A stretch of 64,000 nt of DNA, from NCBI RefSeq assembly GCF_020076305.1, contig NZ_JAIQXE010000001.1:1178001-1242000 (forward strand), read 5' to 3'. The position numbers and the translations under genes are program-made. Positions 54,087 to 62,330 of the stretch are shown in pieces. Every line of letters begins with the position of its first letter. Within the stretch, counting starts at the first letter, position 1. The stretch comes from Flavihumibacter profundi (GTDB lineage: Bacteria > Bacteroidota > Bacteroidia > Chitinophagales > Chitinophagaceae). The notes under the pieces are model-generated. The model saw only the letters and a program-made list of their open reading frames with translations. It made no database searches and was not told where the DNA came from.

Positions 54087-54806
54087 ATGCGAAAAACCCT
54101 TTTTACATCCGCGATTTTACTGGCTGCAATTGTGGGCAATTCCCAGGCAACAAAACCGGGAACAAAACCTGTAGCCAAGAAATCGGGACAGGCTCCTGCA
54201 CCTGTTTTGAAAAACAGTATTGATTCTGTTAGCTATGCTATAGGTATAAGCCTTGCTTCCTTTTATAAAGAACAGGGAATTCAAAAGGTCAATACCACAA
54301 TGGTTTCCAGGGCATTGAATGATGCCATGGCCGGACAAAAAACATTACTCACTGAAGAACAATGTAACATGAGCATTTCAAATTACCTGCAACAACTGAA
54401 AAAAGAAAAATCTGCTGTAGCAAGAAAAGCTGGGGAAGAATTCCTGGCAGCAAATAAATCAAAACCGGGCGTAGTAACATTACCCAGCGGGTTACAATAC
54501 CTGATAGTACAGGAAGGAACCGGGCCCAAACCAGTACTTACAGACAAAGTTAAGTGCCATTACCATGGTACGCTAATTGATGGTACTGTATTCGATAGTT
54601 CGGTAGATCGGGGCACGCCGATTGACTTTCCCGTAAATGGTGTAATAAAGGGTTGGGTTGAAGCTCTTCAACTTATGCCTGTAGGAAGTAAATGGAAATT
54701 GTTTATCCCGGCTGACCTTGCTTATGGAGATAGCCAGGCAGGTGCTAAAATAGCACCGGGTTCAACATTGATCTTTGACGTTGAACTGATTGAAATAGTG
54801 AAATAA
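54087..54806 (+). CDS. FKBP-type peptidyl-prolyl cis-trans isomerase (FkpA/Mip-like)
   Basis: This 239-residue exported folding catalyst has a signal peptide (to about residue 19), a helical dimerisation domain (about 44-110, VSYAIGISLASFYKEQG onward, with MSISNYLQQLKKEK), and a C-terminal FKBP domain (about 130-239). The FKBP domain has VKCHYHGTLIDGTVFDSSVD, GVIKGWVEALQLMPVGSKWK and IPADLAYGDSQAG followed by GSTLIFDVELI. It catalyses proline isomerisation in the periplasm. The ATG at 54087 gives the signal peptide; a longer frame from 54018 does not. A hairpin ends the transcript. Confidence 0.94.
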   Translation: MRKTLFTSAILLAAIVGNSQATKPGTKPVAKKSGQAPAPVLKNSIDSVSYAIGISLASFYKEQGIQKVNTTMVSRALNDAMAGQKTLLTEEQCNMSISNYLQQLKKEKSAVARKAGEEFLAANKSKPGVVTLPSGLQYLIVQEGTGPKPVLTDKVKCHYHGTLIDGTVFDSSVDRGTPIDFPVNGVIKGWVEALQLMPVGSKWKLFIPADLAYGDSQAGAKIAPGSTLIFDVELIEIVK

Positions 54807-54814
54807 TAAAAAGT

Positions 54815-54858
54815 GGTTAGGTATAAGTATTTATGATGACAAATACTTATGCCTAACC
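54815..54858. terminator. Bidirectional terminator between FKBP and PKD genes
   Basis: GGTTAGGTATAAGTATTT (54815-54832) pairs with 54841-54858 with one G-U wobble, around an 8-nt loop. On the minus strand it is followed by five T; on the plus strand the T-run is weaker. Confidence 0.85.
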
Positions 54859-54884
54859 TTCTTAATTAAGTACGATCAACCAGG

Positions 54885-55238
54885 TTAGTCTTTAATAGCC
54901 ATTTTAACTTCATCTGAGCTTACTGCTCCTCTATCGTCTGTTACCGTTAAGCGGAATGTATAATCTCCTTTAGCATAACCCTGTAATGCAGTGATAGCCG
55001 CATTTGGATTTACAATTGTAACAGGCGTGCCGGCTACCTGGCTCCATTGATACCTGGAAATGATGCCATCCTGTTCACGGGAGGAAGTTCCATCCAACTG
55101 AACAATTTCTTTAGAAGAAACAGTCAGGTCATTGCCAGCATTAGCCTGGGGAGGTATATTTTTCACAACTTTCACCGGGTCGTTTTGGTGAAAAGAAAAA
55201 GAAGAAGTCAACGAAAGAATTATAATAATCGCTTTCAT
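54885..55238 (-). CDS. Single PKD-like domain secreted protein
   Basis: This 117-residue protein has a signal peptide (to about residue 16) and one immunoglobulin-like PKD domain: PPQANAGNDLTVSSKEIVQL, DGTSSREQDGIISRYQWSQV, and YTFRLTVTDDRGAVSSDEV. PKD domains normally occur as repeats in large surface or carbohydrate-active proteins, so a free single copy is unusual. The ATG at 55238 is preferred over 55277 because it yields the signal peptide. It may be a remnant or an adhesion module. The function is unknown. Confidence 0.8.
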   Translation of the reverse strand: MKAIIIILSLTSSFSFHQNDPVKVVKNIPPQANAGNDLTVSSKEIVQLDGTSSREQDGIISRYQWSQVAGTPVTIVNPNAAITALQGYAKGDYTFRLTVTDDRGAVSSDEVKMAIKD

Positions 55239-55305
55239 AGAGGGGATTTTTAATGATAAATAATAACGCAGGTCCATTCGCTATTATTATGCCAGAAAGG
55301 CATAA

Positions 55306-56316
55306 TTATTTATCAAAATTTCCTTTCATTTCCTGGATCTGTCGCCTGGTGCCAAGTAAAAATATTTTCATTCCCTCCTTAAGTTTGGTGTAGTCTGGTG
55401 GATTAATGATAAATTTTCCATCGCTGTTTTTGATACCAATGCAATTAACACCGGTCTTTTTCCAGGACATGATTTCACTTAGGCTGCCATCTCTTATTTC
55501 CATTGGAATCTGCTGATAATCAATAGATTCCATATGAATCGACTCCCCTTCCTCACCACTCAGGTAGTCAATAAACTCAATTACGTCGGGTTTGGAGACC
55601 AGGGTAGCCATATGTGTACCACCGATTTTATCGGGCATAATTACGTGGTCGGCACCCGCTTTTTTAAGTTTTGGCGTAGCGGAGCTTGCAGAGGCCCTGC
55701 TGATTATCCTGATATCAGAATTTAATGACCGGGCTGATAAAACAATAAATACATTGTCTGAATCGGCAGGTAGGCTGCAAATTAGGGAATGTGCCCTTTC
55801 AATACCAGCTTTCCGCAAAAGATCATCATCGGTAGCGTCACCTACCAGGTATATCAGATTGGGGAATTCAAGTGAACTTTTCTGCAATAATTCCTCATTT
55901 TTTTCAATAACAACAAAGGATTTATTATGGTAACTAAGCGTTTGGGCCACTTGTTGCCCATTACGGCCAAATCCACATATTATCACATGATTCTTCAGTT
56001 TATCAATACTCCCCATAATTTTCCGGTTTTTGAAGTATTTATTGACCTCTCCATTGATAATATATTGAATGATCCTTGTTATAGCCCATGCAAGAGCTAT
56101 ATAACTCAGGATCAATAAGAAAATTGTAAATAACTTTCCATTGTCAGACAAGGGCTTCACTTCAGTAAAACCAGCAGTCGTAATTGTGATAACCGCCATG
56201 TATAGGGCGTCCAGGAAGCGGAAATCCTCAACTACCATATATCCTATTACACCAATAGCACCTACTGACAATAATAACAACAAAGGCAGAAGTAAGTCCT
56301 GGAGTCTGGTTTGCAA
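55306..56316 (-). CDS. Two-helix potassium channel with RCK (TrkA-N) domain
   Basis: This 336-residue protein has two membrane helices (about 9-29 and 60-85) flanking a pore loop, then an RCK Rossmann domain (about 108-230, IICGFGRNGQQVAQTL, VGDATDDDLLRKAGIERAHS) and a TrkA-C domain (about 245-330). The architecture is MthK-like. The selectivity filter, normally TVGYG, reads TAGFT at residues 47-51 in TITTAGFTEV, so both the second residue and the last Gly differ. Potassium selectivity is therefore not assured. The start is TTG at 56316, since no in-frame ATG precedes the first helix. Confidence 0.87.
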   Translation of the reverse strand: MQTRLQDLLLPLLLLLSVGAIGVIGYMVVEDFRFLDALYMAVITITTAGFTEVKPLSDNGKLFTIFLLILSYIALAWAITRIIQYIINGEVNKYFKNRKIMGSIDKLKNHVIICGFGRNGQQVAQTLSYHNKSFVVIEKNEELLQKSSLEFPNLIYLVGDATDDDLLRKAGIERAHSLICSLPADSDNVFIVLSARSLNSDIRIISRASASSATPKLKKAGADHVIMPDKIGGTHMATLVSKPDVIEFIDYLSGEEGESIHMESIDYQQIPMEIRDGSLSEIMSWKKTGVNCIGIKNSDGKFIINPPDYTKLKEGMKIFLLGTRRQIQEMKGNFDK

Positions 56317-56369
56317 TGGTCCTGTTTTCTATAAATTTAACATACCGCAGTAATTACTGAAAGTTGACT

Positions 56370-58034
56370 TTAATACGGTGCATTGTAAAGAAGATCATAA
56401 TACTCATGGGCCATCCGGTTACTTTCGAATTGATAACGGACATCCCGCATACCATTTTTAACAACCTGGCGCCAGGTATCGCGATTACTATAATACAGAG
56501 GCAATACCTGTTCTTCCAGGATTTTATACATCATTTCAAGGTCGTATTCATCCTGCTCCTGGGTATTCATATTCGCATAATCGGCTTTGGGAATTACGAA
56601 ACCATTGTTTCCATGATTAACGAATTCCGGTATCCATCCATCATCTGTACTAAAATTAACGGCTCCATTCATAGCTGCAGTCATACCGCTAGTCCCTGAT
56701 GCTTCCCTGGGTACCCTGGGGTTATTCAGCCATAAATCTGCGGCTTGTTTCAGGCGCTTAGAAAGACCTAATTCATAGCCAACCAAAACAGCCATATTCT
56801 TGTAATTCTTGCTCAGGTGAACAAGATTGTTGAATTCGTTGATTGCAGGATAGTCCATAGGGTATGGCTTCCCCGCCCAGATAATCTGTACAGGGTATTT
56901 TTTACTTTCCAATAATGCTGTAAACCTTGCGATATTGCGGGTAATCATTTCAGCCCGCTTATAACCAGCAAAACGACGTGCCCAAACAATAGTAAACACA
57001 TTAGGATCATACACCTTTCCGGTTTGGTCTGCAACAATTTCAAAAGCCCTGCTTTTCAGGTATTGTTTGCGGTCATCAAAAACATGGTCATTACCTTCTT
57101 CCATTGAACGGTACAATTGCTTGTCTGCCCAATAGCGCCAGTTTTGTGCATTTGTTATAGAAAGAATCGGGCAAATGCCACTATATTTTTCCCATAAAGC
57201 CCGGGAAACATGACCGTGGAGTTGAGAAACTCCATTGGCAATCCTCGCAAAACGGAGCGCAACAAGGGAATGGTTAAACTGGTCGTCCTGTATTCCTGTC
57301 AATTCCCTCACTTCATCTAAATTAAGGCCACAGAAATAACTCATCTTCAGACATAAATAAATATCATGTTTTTCATTCCCTGCTTCTTCTGGTGTATGCG
57401 TTGTAAATACCAGTCTTTTCTTAACTTCTTCCAGGTTATTGTTATACTTGCGATAAAGGTAAAATCCCGCACTGATACCATGTGCTTCATTTAAATGATA
57501 CACCTCAGGATTAAAGTTAAGTTCATCCATTAGTTTAGCCCCACCAACACCCAGAAGAATGAATTGCGCAACTTTAGTAGCCACATTCGCATCATATAAC
57601 CGATGGGTTATGGTTTGAGATACATAATCATTCTCCGGAAGATCTGTACTTAGTAAAAACAGCGGTGCAGATTTAAAGGTTTCAGGATTTAAATAATACA
57701 CTTTAACCCAAACTGGATGATCATGAATATCAATCTGAAATTTAATGCCGGTATCTTCCAAAAAACTATATTGTTTTTCCATCCAGGTAACCTGCAGGGT
57801 CTGGTCCTGGTTGCGGGCCTGGTCATAATATCCATATTTCCATAAAATACCAATTCCAACCAGGTTTTGCCTTAATTCATAGGCACTCCTCAAATGCGAA
57901 CCCGAAAGAAATCCTAACCCGCCACTATATATTTTTAAGGGTTGATGAATGGCGAACTCCATGGAGAAATAGGCCACTTTTTTGTTATAATGATCCTCGC
58001 TCTGGTATGGTACTTTATAATTTCTAAAACTCAT
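56370..58034 (-). CDS. glgP: Alpha-glucan phosphorylase family protein, canonical PLP lysine absent
   Basis: This 554-residue protein belongs to the short alpha-glucan phosphorylase family (GT35-like). It has YFSMEFAIHQPLKIYSGGLG at the N-terminus, PEVYHLNEAHG, FTTHTPEEAGNE, the RRFAGYKRAEM stretch and EASGTSGMTAAMNG near the C-terminus. These enzymes release glucose 1-phosphate from glycogen or maltodextrin. The PLP lysine, the last residue of the GTGNMK motif in classical enzymes, is Thr452 here. A non-PLP mechanism or a different role should be considered. I believe related Bacteroidota proteins share this Thr but could not check. No other glycogen gene is adjacent. Confidence 0.8.
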   Translation of the reverse strand: MSFRNYKVPYQSEDHYNKKVAYFSMEFAIHQPLKIYSGGLGFLSGSHLRSAYELRQNLVGIGILWKYGYYDQARNQDQTLQVTWMEKQYSFLEDTGIKFQIDIHDHPVWVKVYYLNPETFKSAPLFLLSTDLPENDYVSQTITHRLYDANVATKVAQFILLGVGGAKLMDELNFNPEVYHLNEAHGISAGFYLYRKYNNNLEEVKKRLVFTTHTPEEAGNEKHDIYLCLKMSYFCGLNLDEVRELTGIQDDQFNHSLVALRFARIANGVSQLHGHVSRALWEKYSGICPILSITNAQNWRYWADKQLYRSMEEGNDHVFDDRKQYLKSRAFEIVADQTGKVYDPNVFTIVWARRFAGYKRAEMITRNIARFTALLESKKYPVQIIWAGKPYPMDYPAINEFNNLVHLSKNYKNMAVLVGYELGLSKRLKQAADLWLNNPRVPREASGTSGMTAAMNGAVNFSTDDGWIPEFVNHGNNGFVIPKADYANMNTQEQDEYDLEMMYKILEEQVLPLYYSNRDTWRQVVKNGMRDVRYQFESNRMAHEYYDLLYNAPY

Positions 58035-58101
58035 AATTGTCTTTTTCTAATTCTATCGTGTATCGGGTACGCAATATATAAGATTATTTGAAATCCATTA
58101 C

Positions 58102-59076
58102 TTACTTCTTTTTCTTCGGGTTTTTCTGTAATGCCTTTTTCTTGCGTGTATAATTACCTTCAAAAAAACATTTAATGTCCCGGTAGGAGCCGCATCCCTC
58201 TATTTCTTTCATAGTTACAGTATTGCCCGAAAAGCTAAAATCAATGGAACAGGTACCAGTACTTTCCGTATAGCGGGCAGAATTGGGCGAAGTAATCTTT
58301 GCATCACCCTTCAATTCACCTTTACATGCCCCACCATCTTTTTCAAAATGAATAAAAAATAACAGAAATCCAGCTTTTCTTCCATCCCTGAAACTCACAA
58401 TATTCTTCCTATCCTGCATGTAATCGCCTGTCAGCTTATGCATGGTGGCAAGGGTATCAATTGGATTAATTATCCTGGCTTCAGCATTATTACGGTCATT
58501 TGATTCTGTCAGTATCATTGTAAATACACCCGCATTATTATATACATAAACCTTTTTATTATATACCACCTGCCCATCCGCTGCTGTTTTCTGCCTCAAA
58601 GTTGTTATTGTATATCGGCTGTCCATATTTACCAAAGAGCGGTCATTGGATTTGGGAATACCGTTAATGACAACCGCAGGCATGGCAGTTACAAATTTCT
58701 CCTTTTCAAATACTGCAATTACAGCTGCCTGCTTCGCTGCCTGAACTGCTTTCACGAACACATAAGTTTCACCATCTTTTACCTCAATTTTTCCGATTGG
58801 GAAAAACTGTGGTTTGGATCCTTTTCCAAAAAGAAATTGTGCTACACTATCAGGAACGAACTGATTAAAAATTTTATTGCCAATCCGGCGAGAATCAGGA
58901 GTTTTTGTCAGGAGGCTGGTATCAGAAAATTCAAAAGGCAATTTAATAACTGGGAAAAAATCAATAAAATCAGCAAATACTACAGGCTCGGAATCAGACA
59001 ACTGCTTTTTCTTTTCTTTACAGGCAACCAGTAATATCAAATATAAAAAAACCGAAATACAGCGGTTTATTCTCAT
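58102..59076 (-). CDS. Hypothetical lipoprotein
   Basis: This 324-residue protein has a lipobox at Cys19 (LILLVAC). I do not recognise a characterised family. The first 90 residues contain FADFIDFFPVIKLPFEFSDT and VPDSVAQFLFGKGSKPQFFP, followed by mostly beta strands, a Cys-rich C-terminal part (CKGELKGDAKI, STGTCSIDF, EGCGSYRDIKCFFEG) and a basic tail rich in Lys. The four cysteines may form disulfides in the periplasm. It lies between the phosphorylase and the DtxR gene, and the gap to the latter (104 bp) holds the operator described separately. Confidence 0.7.
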   Translation of the reverse strand: MRINRCISVFLYLILLVACKEKKKQLSDSEPVVFADFIDFFPVIKLPFEFSDTSLLTKTPDSRRIGNKIFNQFVPDSVAQFLFGKGSKPQFFPIGKIEVKDGETYVFVKAVQAAKQAAVIAVFEKEKFVTAMPAVVINGIPKSNDRSLVNMDSRYTITTLRQKTAADGQVVYNKKVYVYNNAGVFTMILTESNDRNNAEARIINPIDTLATMHKLTGDYMQDRKNIVSFRDGRKAGFLLFFIHFEKDGGACKGELKGDAKITSPNSARYTESTGTCSIDFSFSGNTVTMKEIEGCGSYRDIKCFFEGNYTRKKKALQKNPKKKK

Positions 59077-59148
59077 AGCAATTCTTTTCCGTGATTCGCT
59101 AAAATAACCCTTTTACATTTTCTTGCCTTTTTTGATTTGTTTATTTTT

Positions 59149-59175
59149 TTTAGATTTGTCTAAATAAATATTTAG
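59149..59175. promoter_or_regulatory. Palindromic operator of the DtxR-type regulator
   Basis: TTTAGATTTGTCTAAA (59149-59164) is a perfect 6-bp inverted repeat with a 4-bp spacer. A third half-site follows, because 59160-59175 (CTAAATAAATATTTAG) is a near-perfect palindrome sharing the second half. It overlaps the -7 box, so a bound repressor would block RNA polymerase. This is the form expected for MntR/DtxR-type metal-dependent autoregulation. Confidence 0.7.
59151..59158 (+). promoter_or_regulatory. -7 promoter box (TAGATTTG) of the dtxR-mntH operon
   Basis: TAGATTTG fits TAnnTTTG and lies 22 nt before the TTG start of the regulator gene, inside the palindromic operator. A TTTG at 59131-59134 is 16 nt away rather than 19. 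Confidence 0.6.
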
Positions 59176-59180
59176 TTCAA

Positions 59181-59855
59181 TTGAAATATTCAAGCAGCAA
59201 GGAAAATTATATTAAGGCCATTTTCCACTTGCAACAGGAAGAAAATGTGGTTAGTACAAATGGACTGGCCAGGGCATTATCGACCAAACCGGCATCGGTT
59301 ACTGATATGCTTAAAAAATTAAAAACACAGAAATTGTTGCAATACCAGCCTTATAAAGGGGTAAAATTGTCAGCAGAAGGAAAGAAGCTTGCCCTTCAAA
59401 TTATAAGAAAACACAGGCTTTGGGAATATTTCCTGGTCGAAAAACTGGGATTTGGCTGGGAAGAAGTACATGAAATAGCGGAAGAACTTGAGCATATAAG
59501 CAGTAAAAAACTGATAGAAAGGCTCGATATATTCCTTGGTTTGCCAAAAACCGACCCTCATGGTGACCCGATTCCTGATGGTCAGGGAAGAATGCCATTG
59601 ATTGAGCAAACATCCTTACTGGAATTACCGCATAATATTCCGGCTAAAATTGTAAGCGTAAGCAATCAATCGACAAGTATGCTGGAACTATTGCGGCACA
59701 ATAAAATCGGCATTGGAACAAAATTATCCATTATCAGGCGCTTTGAATTTGACCATTCCCTTGAAATCAGCATTACCGGACAACCTTTTATAACAATCAG
59801 TGAACAGTTGGCTGCGAATTTATACGTATCATATGATGCAACAGGCAAACCGTGA
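59181..59855 (+). CDS. DtxR/MntR family metal-dependent transcriptional regulator
   Basis: This 224-residue protein has an N-terminal winged helix (NGLARALSTKPASVTDMLKK), a metal-binding dimerisation region (about 75-140, with RKHRLWEYFLVEKLG, HEIAEELEHISSKKLIERLD and DPHGDPIPDGQG) and a C-terminal FeoA/SH3-like domain. Such proteins bind manganese or iron and then repress uptake genes. The start is TTG at 59181; no ATG lies upstream in frame. The 3' end overlaps the MntH start by 23 bp, so they are co-translated. The palindrome upstream suggests autoregulation. Manganese rather than iron is inferred from the NRAMP partner. Confidence 0.93.
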   Translation: MKYSSSKENYIKAIFHLQQEENVVSTNGLARALSTKPASVTDMLKKLKTQKLLQYQPYKGVKLSAEGKKLALQIIRKHRLWEYFLVEKLGFGWEEVHEIAEELEHISSKKLIERLDIFLGLPKTDPHGDPIPDGQGRMPLIEQTSLLELPHNIPAKIVSVSNQSTSMLELLRHNKIGIGTKLSIIRRFEFDHSLEISITGQPFITISEQLAANLYVSYDATGKP

Positions 59856-61716
59856 TGTTTCGCTAAGCGAAGTTCACGGATCAATAGACACGACCCAACA
59901 GAAAGGCTTCTGGAAGAAAGTGCTTTCATTCTTTGGACCAGCATACCTGGTGAGTGTTGGTTATATGGATCCAGGAAACTGGGCAACTGACCTGCAGGGT
60001 GGTAGTCAATTTGGCTATTCATTACTGTGGGTGCTGCTTATGAGCAACCTTATGGCAATTCTGCTGCAGGGATTATCAGCCCGGCTGGGAATTGTACGCG
60101 GTCGCGACCTTGCCCAGGCTAACCGGGAAACCTACCCCCGCACTATTAATTTCCTGCTCTATATACTTGCTGAAATTGCAATAGCAGCCTGCGACCTGGC
60201 TGAAGTACTGGGAATGGCAATTGGCATCCACCTGCTTACCGGTCTTCCAATCCTGGGAGGGGTATGTATTACTGTATTAGATACTTTCCTACTATTATGG
60301 CTTCAAAAATTAGGGATGAGAAAGATGGAATTGTTCATTATTGGACTGATTACCATCATTGGGTTCTCTTTTTTAATTGAAATTATTATGGTAAAGCCCC
60401 ATTTGCCGGAGGTTGCAAGGGGATTAATTCCGGGTATTCCCAATAATACTGCCTTATATATTGCTATTGGTATTATTGGTGCAACAGTGATGCCACATAA
60501 CCTGTACCTGCATTCTGCCCTGGTACAAACCCGCAAAATTCACAACAATGATTCAGGTAAACGCAAGGCGATCCGGATGAATATGATAGACAGTGCGATT
60601 GCACTGAACCTGGCTTTCTTCGTAAATGCGGCGATCCTGATACTTGCTGCAACAGCTTTTCACAAAGCCGGACAAACCCAGGTTGCTCATATAGAGGAAG
60701 CACATCAATTATTGCATAACCTGCTGGGAAGCAAACTGGCCCCTGCCCTTTTCGCTATAGCCCTGATTGCCGCCGGGCAAAGTTCTACCATTACCGGCAC
60801 ACTTGCCGGTCAAATAGTAATGGAAGGCTATCTAAGGTTGCGTATCAATCCATGGCTGCGCAGGCTATTGACCCGTTTAATTGCCATATTACCTGCATTA
60901 CTGGTGATCTATTATTTTGGGGATGATGAAATAGATAGCCTGCTGGTACTAAGCCAGGTAATCCTGAGCCTTCAACTGGGATTTGCAATAATTCCGCTCA
61001 TTCATTTTGTTAGTGACAAAGAAAAAATGGGCAATTTCAAAATAGGTACAGTTACAAAAATAATGGCATGGCTGGTAGCAACCATATTGGTCTATTTGAA
61101 TCTTCGGATGGTAATCAATGAAGCTTATACATATATCAGTAACAGTAAATCTATCTGGATGGATGCCTTGATTATTGCAGGTTTGCTTCTACTGGTCGCA
61201 CTATTGGTAACCGTAATTCTTTATCCCTGGATCAGCAAAAAAAGAAAGGCTGTCCCATTGGCCATCCACGAAGACCTCAGATCCCTGGAAATTAAAAACC
61301 TGCCAGATTACAAACGAGTTGCAATTGCCCTGGAATTCAGCCAGCATGACAGTACATTAATAGCACATGCCATGTCACAAACCAAACCTGGTGCAACACT
61401 TATCCTAATCCATGTTATTGAAAGTGTAACGGCAAAATTTTATGGTAATGATAGCGAAGACATGGAAACACAACAGGATACACGGCAACTTGACCAATAT
61501 GTACAGCAACTTAAAGCAAAAGGCTATGCTGCAGTTGCGAGATTGGGGCACCAGCAAAGGAAGTCTGAAATCGTAAGAATAACCCAGGAAGAAAAAGCAC
61601 AATTACTGGTAATGGGTGCCCATGGCCACCGTGGCATGGAAGATATCCTTTACGGAGACACCATTAATAAAGTTAGGCACGAATTGCGTATACCCGTGCT
61701 TGTTGTAAATGTTTAA
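59833..61716 (+). CDS. mntH: NRAMP divalent-metal transporter fused to a C-terminal UspA domain
   Basis: This 627-residue fusion has an N-terminal NRAMP carrier (about 30-470, 11 membrane segments) with the metal-site motifs DPGNWATDLQGG (Asp46, Asn49) and MPHNLYLHSALVQTR. NRAMP proteins import manganese or iron with protons. Residues about 490-627 form a universal stress protein domain with the ATP-binding pattern G-2x-G-9x-G in MGAHGHRGMEDILYGDT. Ordinary MntH is about 410-440 residues, so the C-terminal domain is an extra. It may sense ATP or energy state. The ATG at 59833 (59836 is also possible) overlaps the regulator gene. The stop overlaps a convergent Crp/Fnr gene by 4 bp. Confidence 0.92.
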   Translation: MMQQANRDVSLSEVHGSIDTTQQKGFWKKVLSFFGPAYLVSVGYMDPGNWATDLQGGSQFGYSLLWVLLMSNLMAILLQGLSARLGIVRGRDLAQANRETYPRTINFLLYILAEIAIAACDLAEVLGMAIGIHLLTGLPILGGVCITVLDTFLLLWLQKLGMRKMELFIIGLITIIGFSFLIEIIMVKPHLPEVARGLIPGIPNNTALYIAIGIIGATVMPHNLYLHSALVQTRKIHNNDSGKRKAIRMNMIDSAIALNLAFFVNAAILILAATAFHKAGQTQVAHIEEAHQLLHNLLGSKLAPALFAIALIAAGQSSTITGTLAGQIVMEGYLRLRINPWLRRLLTRLIAILPALLVIYYFGDDEIDSLLVLSQVILSLQLGFAIIPLIHFVSDKEKMGNFKIGTVTKIMAWLVATILVYLNLRMVINEAYTYISNSKSIWMDALIIAGLLLLVALLVTVILYPWISKKRKAVPLAIHEDLRSLEIKNLPDYKRVAIALEFSQHDSTLIAHAMSQTKPGATLILIHVIESVTAKFYGNDSEDMETQQDTRQLDQYVQQLKAKGYAAVARLGHQQRKSEIVRITQEEKAQLLVMGAHGHRGMEDILYGDTINKVRHELRIPVLVVNV

Positions 61717-62330
61717 TTTCCCTTTTTTTGCTGCAGCAGATGCTTTAACCTGCTGAATGTTTCCGGCTTGATATGAAGATAAGAGGCAAGGTATTTCTGG
61801 GAAACCCTCTGTAGCATTTCAGGGTGGCGTGTTACATATTGTAAAAACCTTTCTTTGGCACTAAGCCGCAGGAAGGACAGATCACGCATTTCCTTTTTTA
61901 CATACATCTCTCCTATCATTAGCCTTGCCAGCTTATTCAGTTCGGGTATTTCAGTATACAACCTTTCCAGGTCATCATAATGAATTGAAAAAAAAACAGT
62001 TGGTTCAATCGGTTCAATAAAACAATCTGCTGGTGCCTTAGTAAAAAAAGATGATTCAGCGTGTATAAAATGGCCTTCGGTAGACAATTGTAGGGTCACT
62101 TCCTTTTTTCCTGAAAAGATATATTTACGAACAACGCCCCGAACAATAAAATTAAAGTACTCGTCAACTTCTCCTGGTTTAACCACCATTGTCTTTCTCT
62201 TAAACTGGCGGATCAGGAAAAATCCGGATAAACTATTAAACCGCTCCCGGCTCATGCCAATATTGGAATGAATATAGGCATATAAGGCATCAAGAGCCTT
62301 CTCGTATTGTTTAAACGCCTGTATAGGCAT
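61713..62330 (-). CDS. Crp/Fnr family regulator, downstream copy of a tandem pair
   Basis: This 205-residue protein has a cyclic-nucleotide-binding-like beta roll (about 30-140, with PGEVDEYFNFIVRGVVRKYI and TLQLSTEGHFIHAESSFF) and a C-terminal winged-helix region ending in SQKYLASYLHIKPETFSRLK, the recognition-helix motif typical of Bacteroidota Crp/Fnr proteins. No Cys cluster of the Fnr type is seen, so oxygen sensing through Fe-S is unlikely. The ATG at 62330 is preferred over 62402. It overlaps the end of the upstream paralogue by 20 bp. The ligand is unknown. Confidence 0.85.
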   Translation of the reverse strand: MPIQAFKQYEKALDALYAYIHSNIGMSRERFNSLSGFFLIRQFKRKTMVVKPGEVDEYFNFIVRGVVRKYIFSGKKEVTLQLSTEGHFIHAESSFFTKAPADCFIEPIEPTVFFSIHYDDLERLYTEIPELNKLARLMIGEMYVKKEMRDLSFLRLSAKERFLQYVTRHPEMLQRVSQKYLASYLHIKPETFSRLKHLLQQKKGN

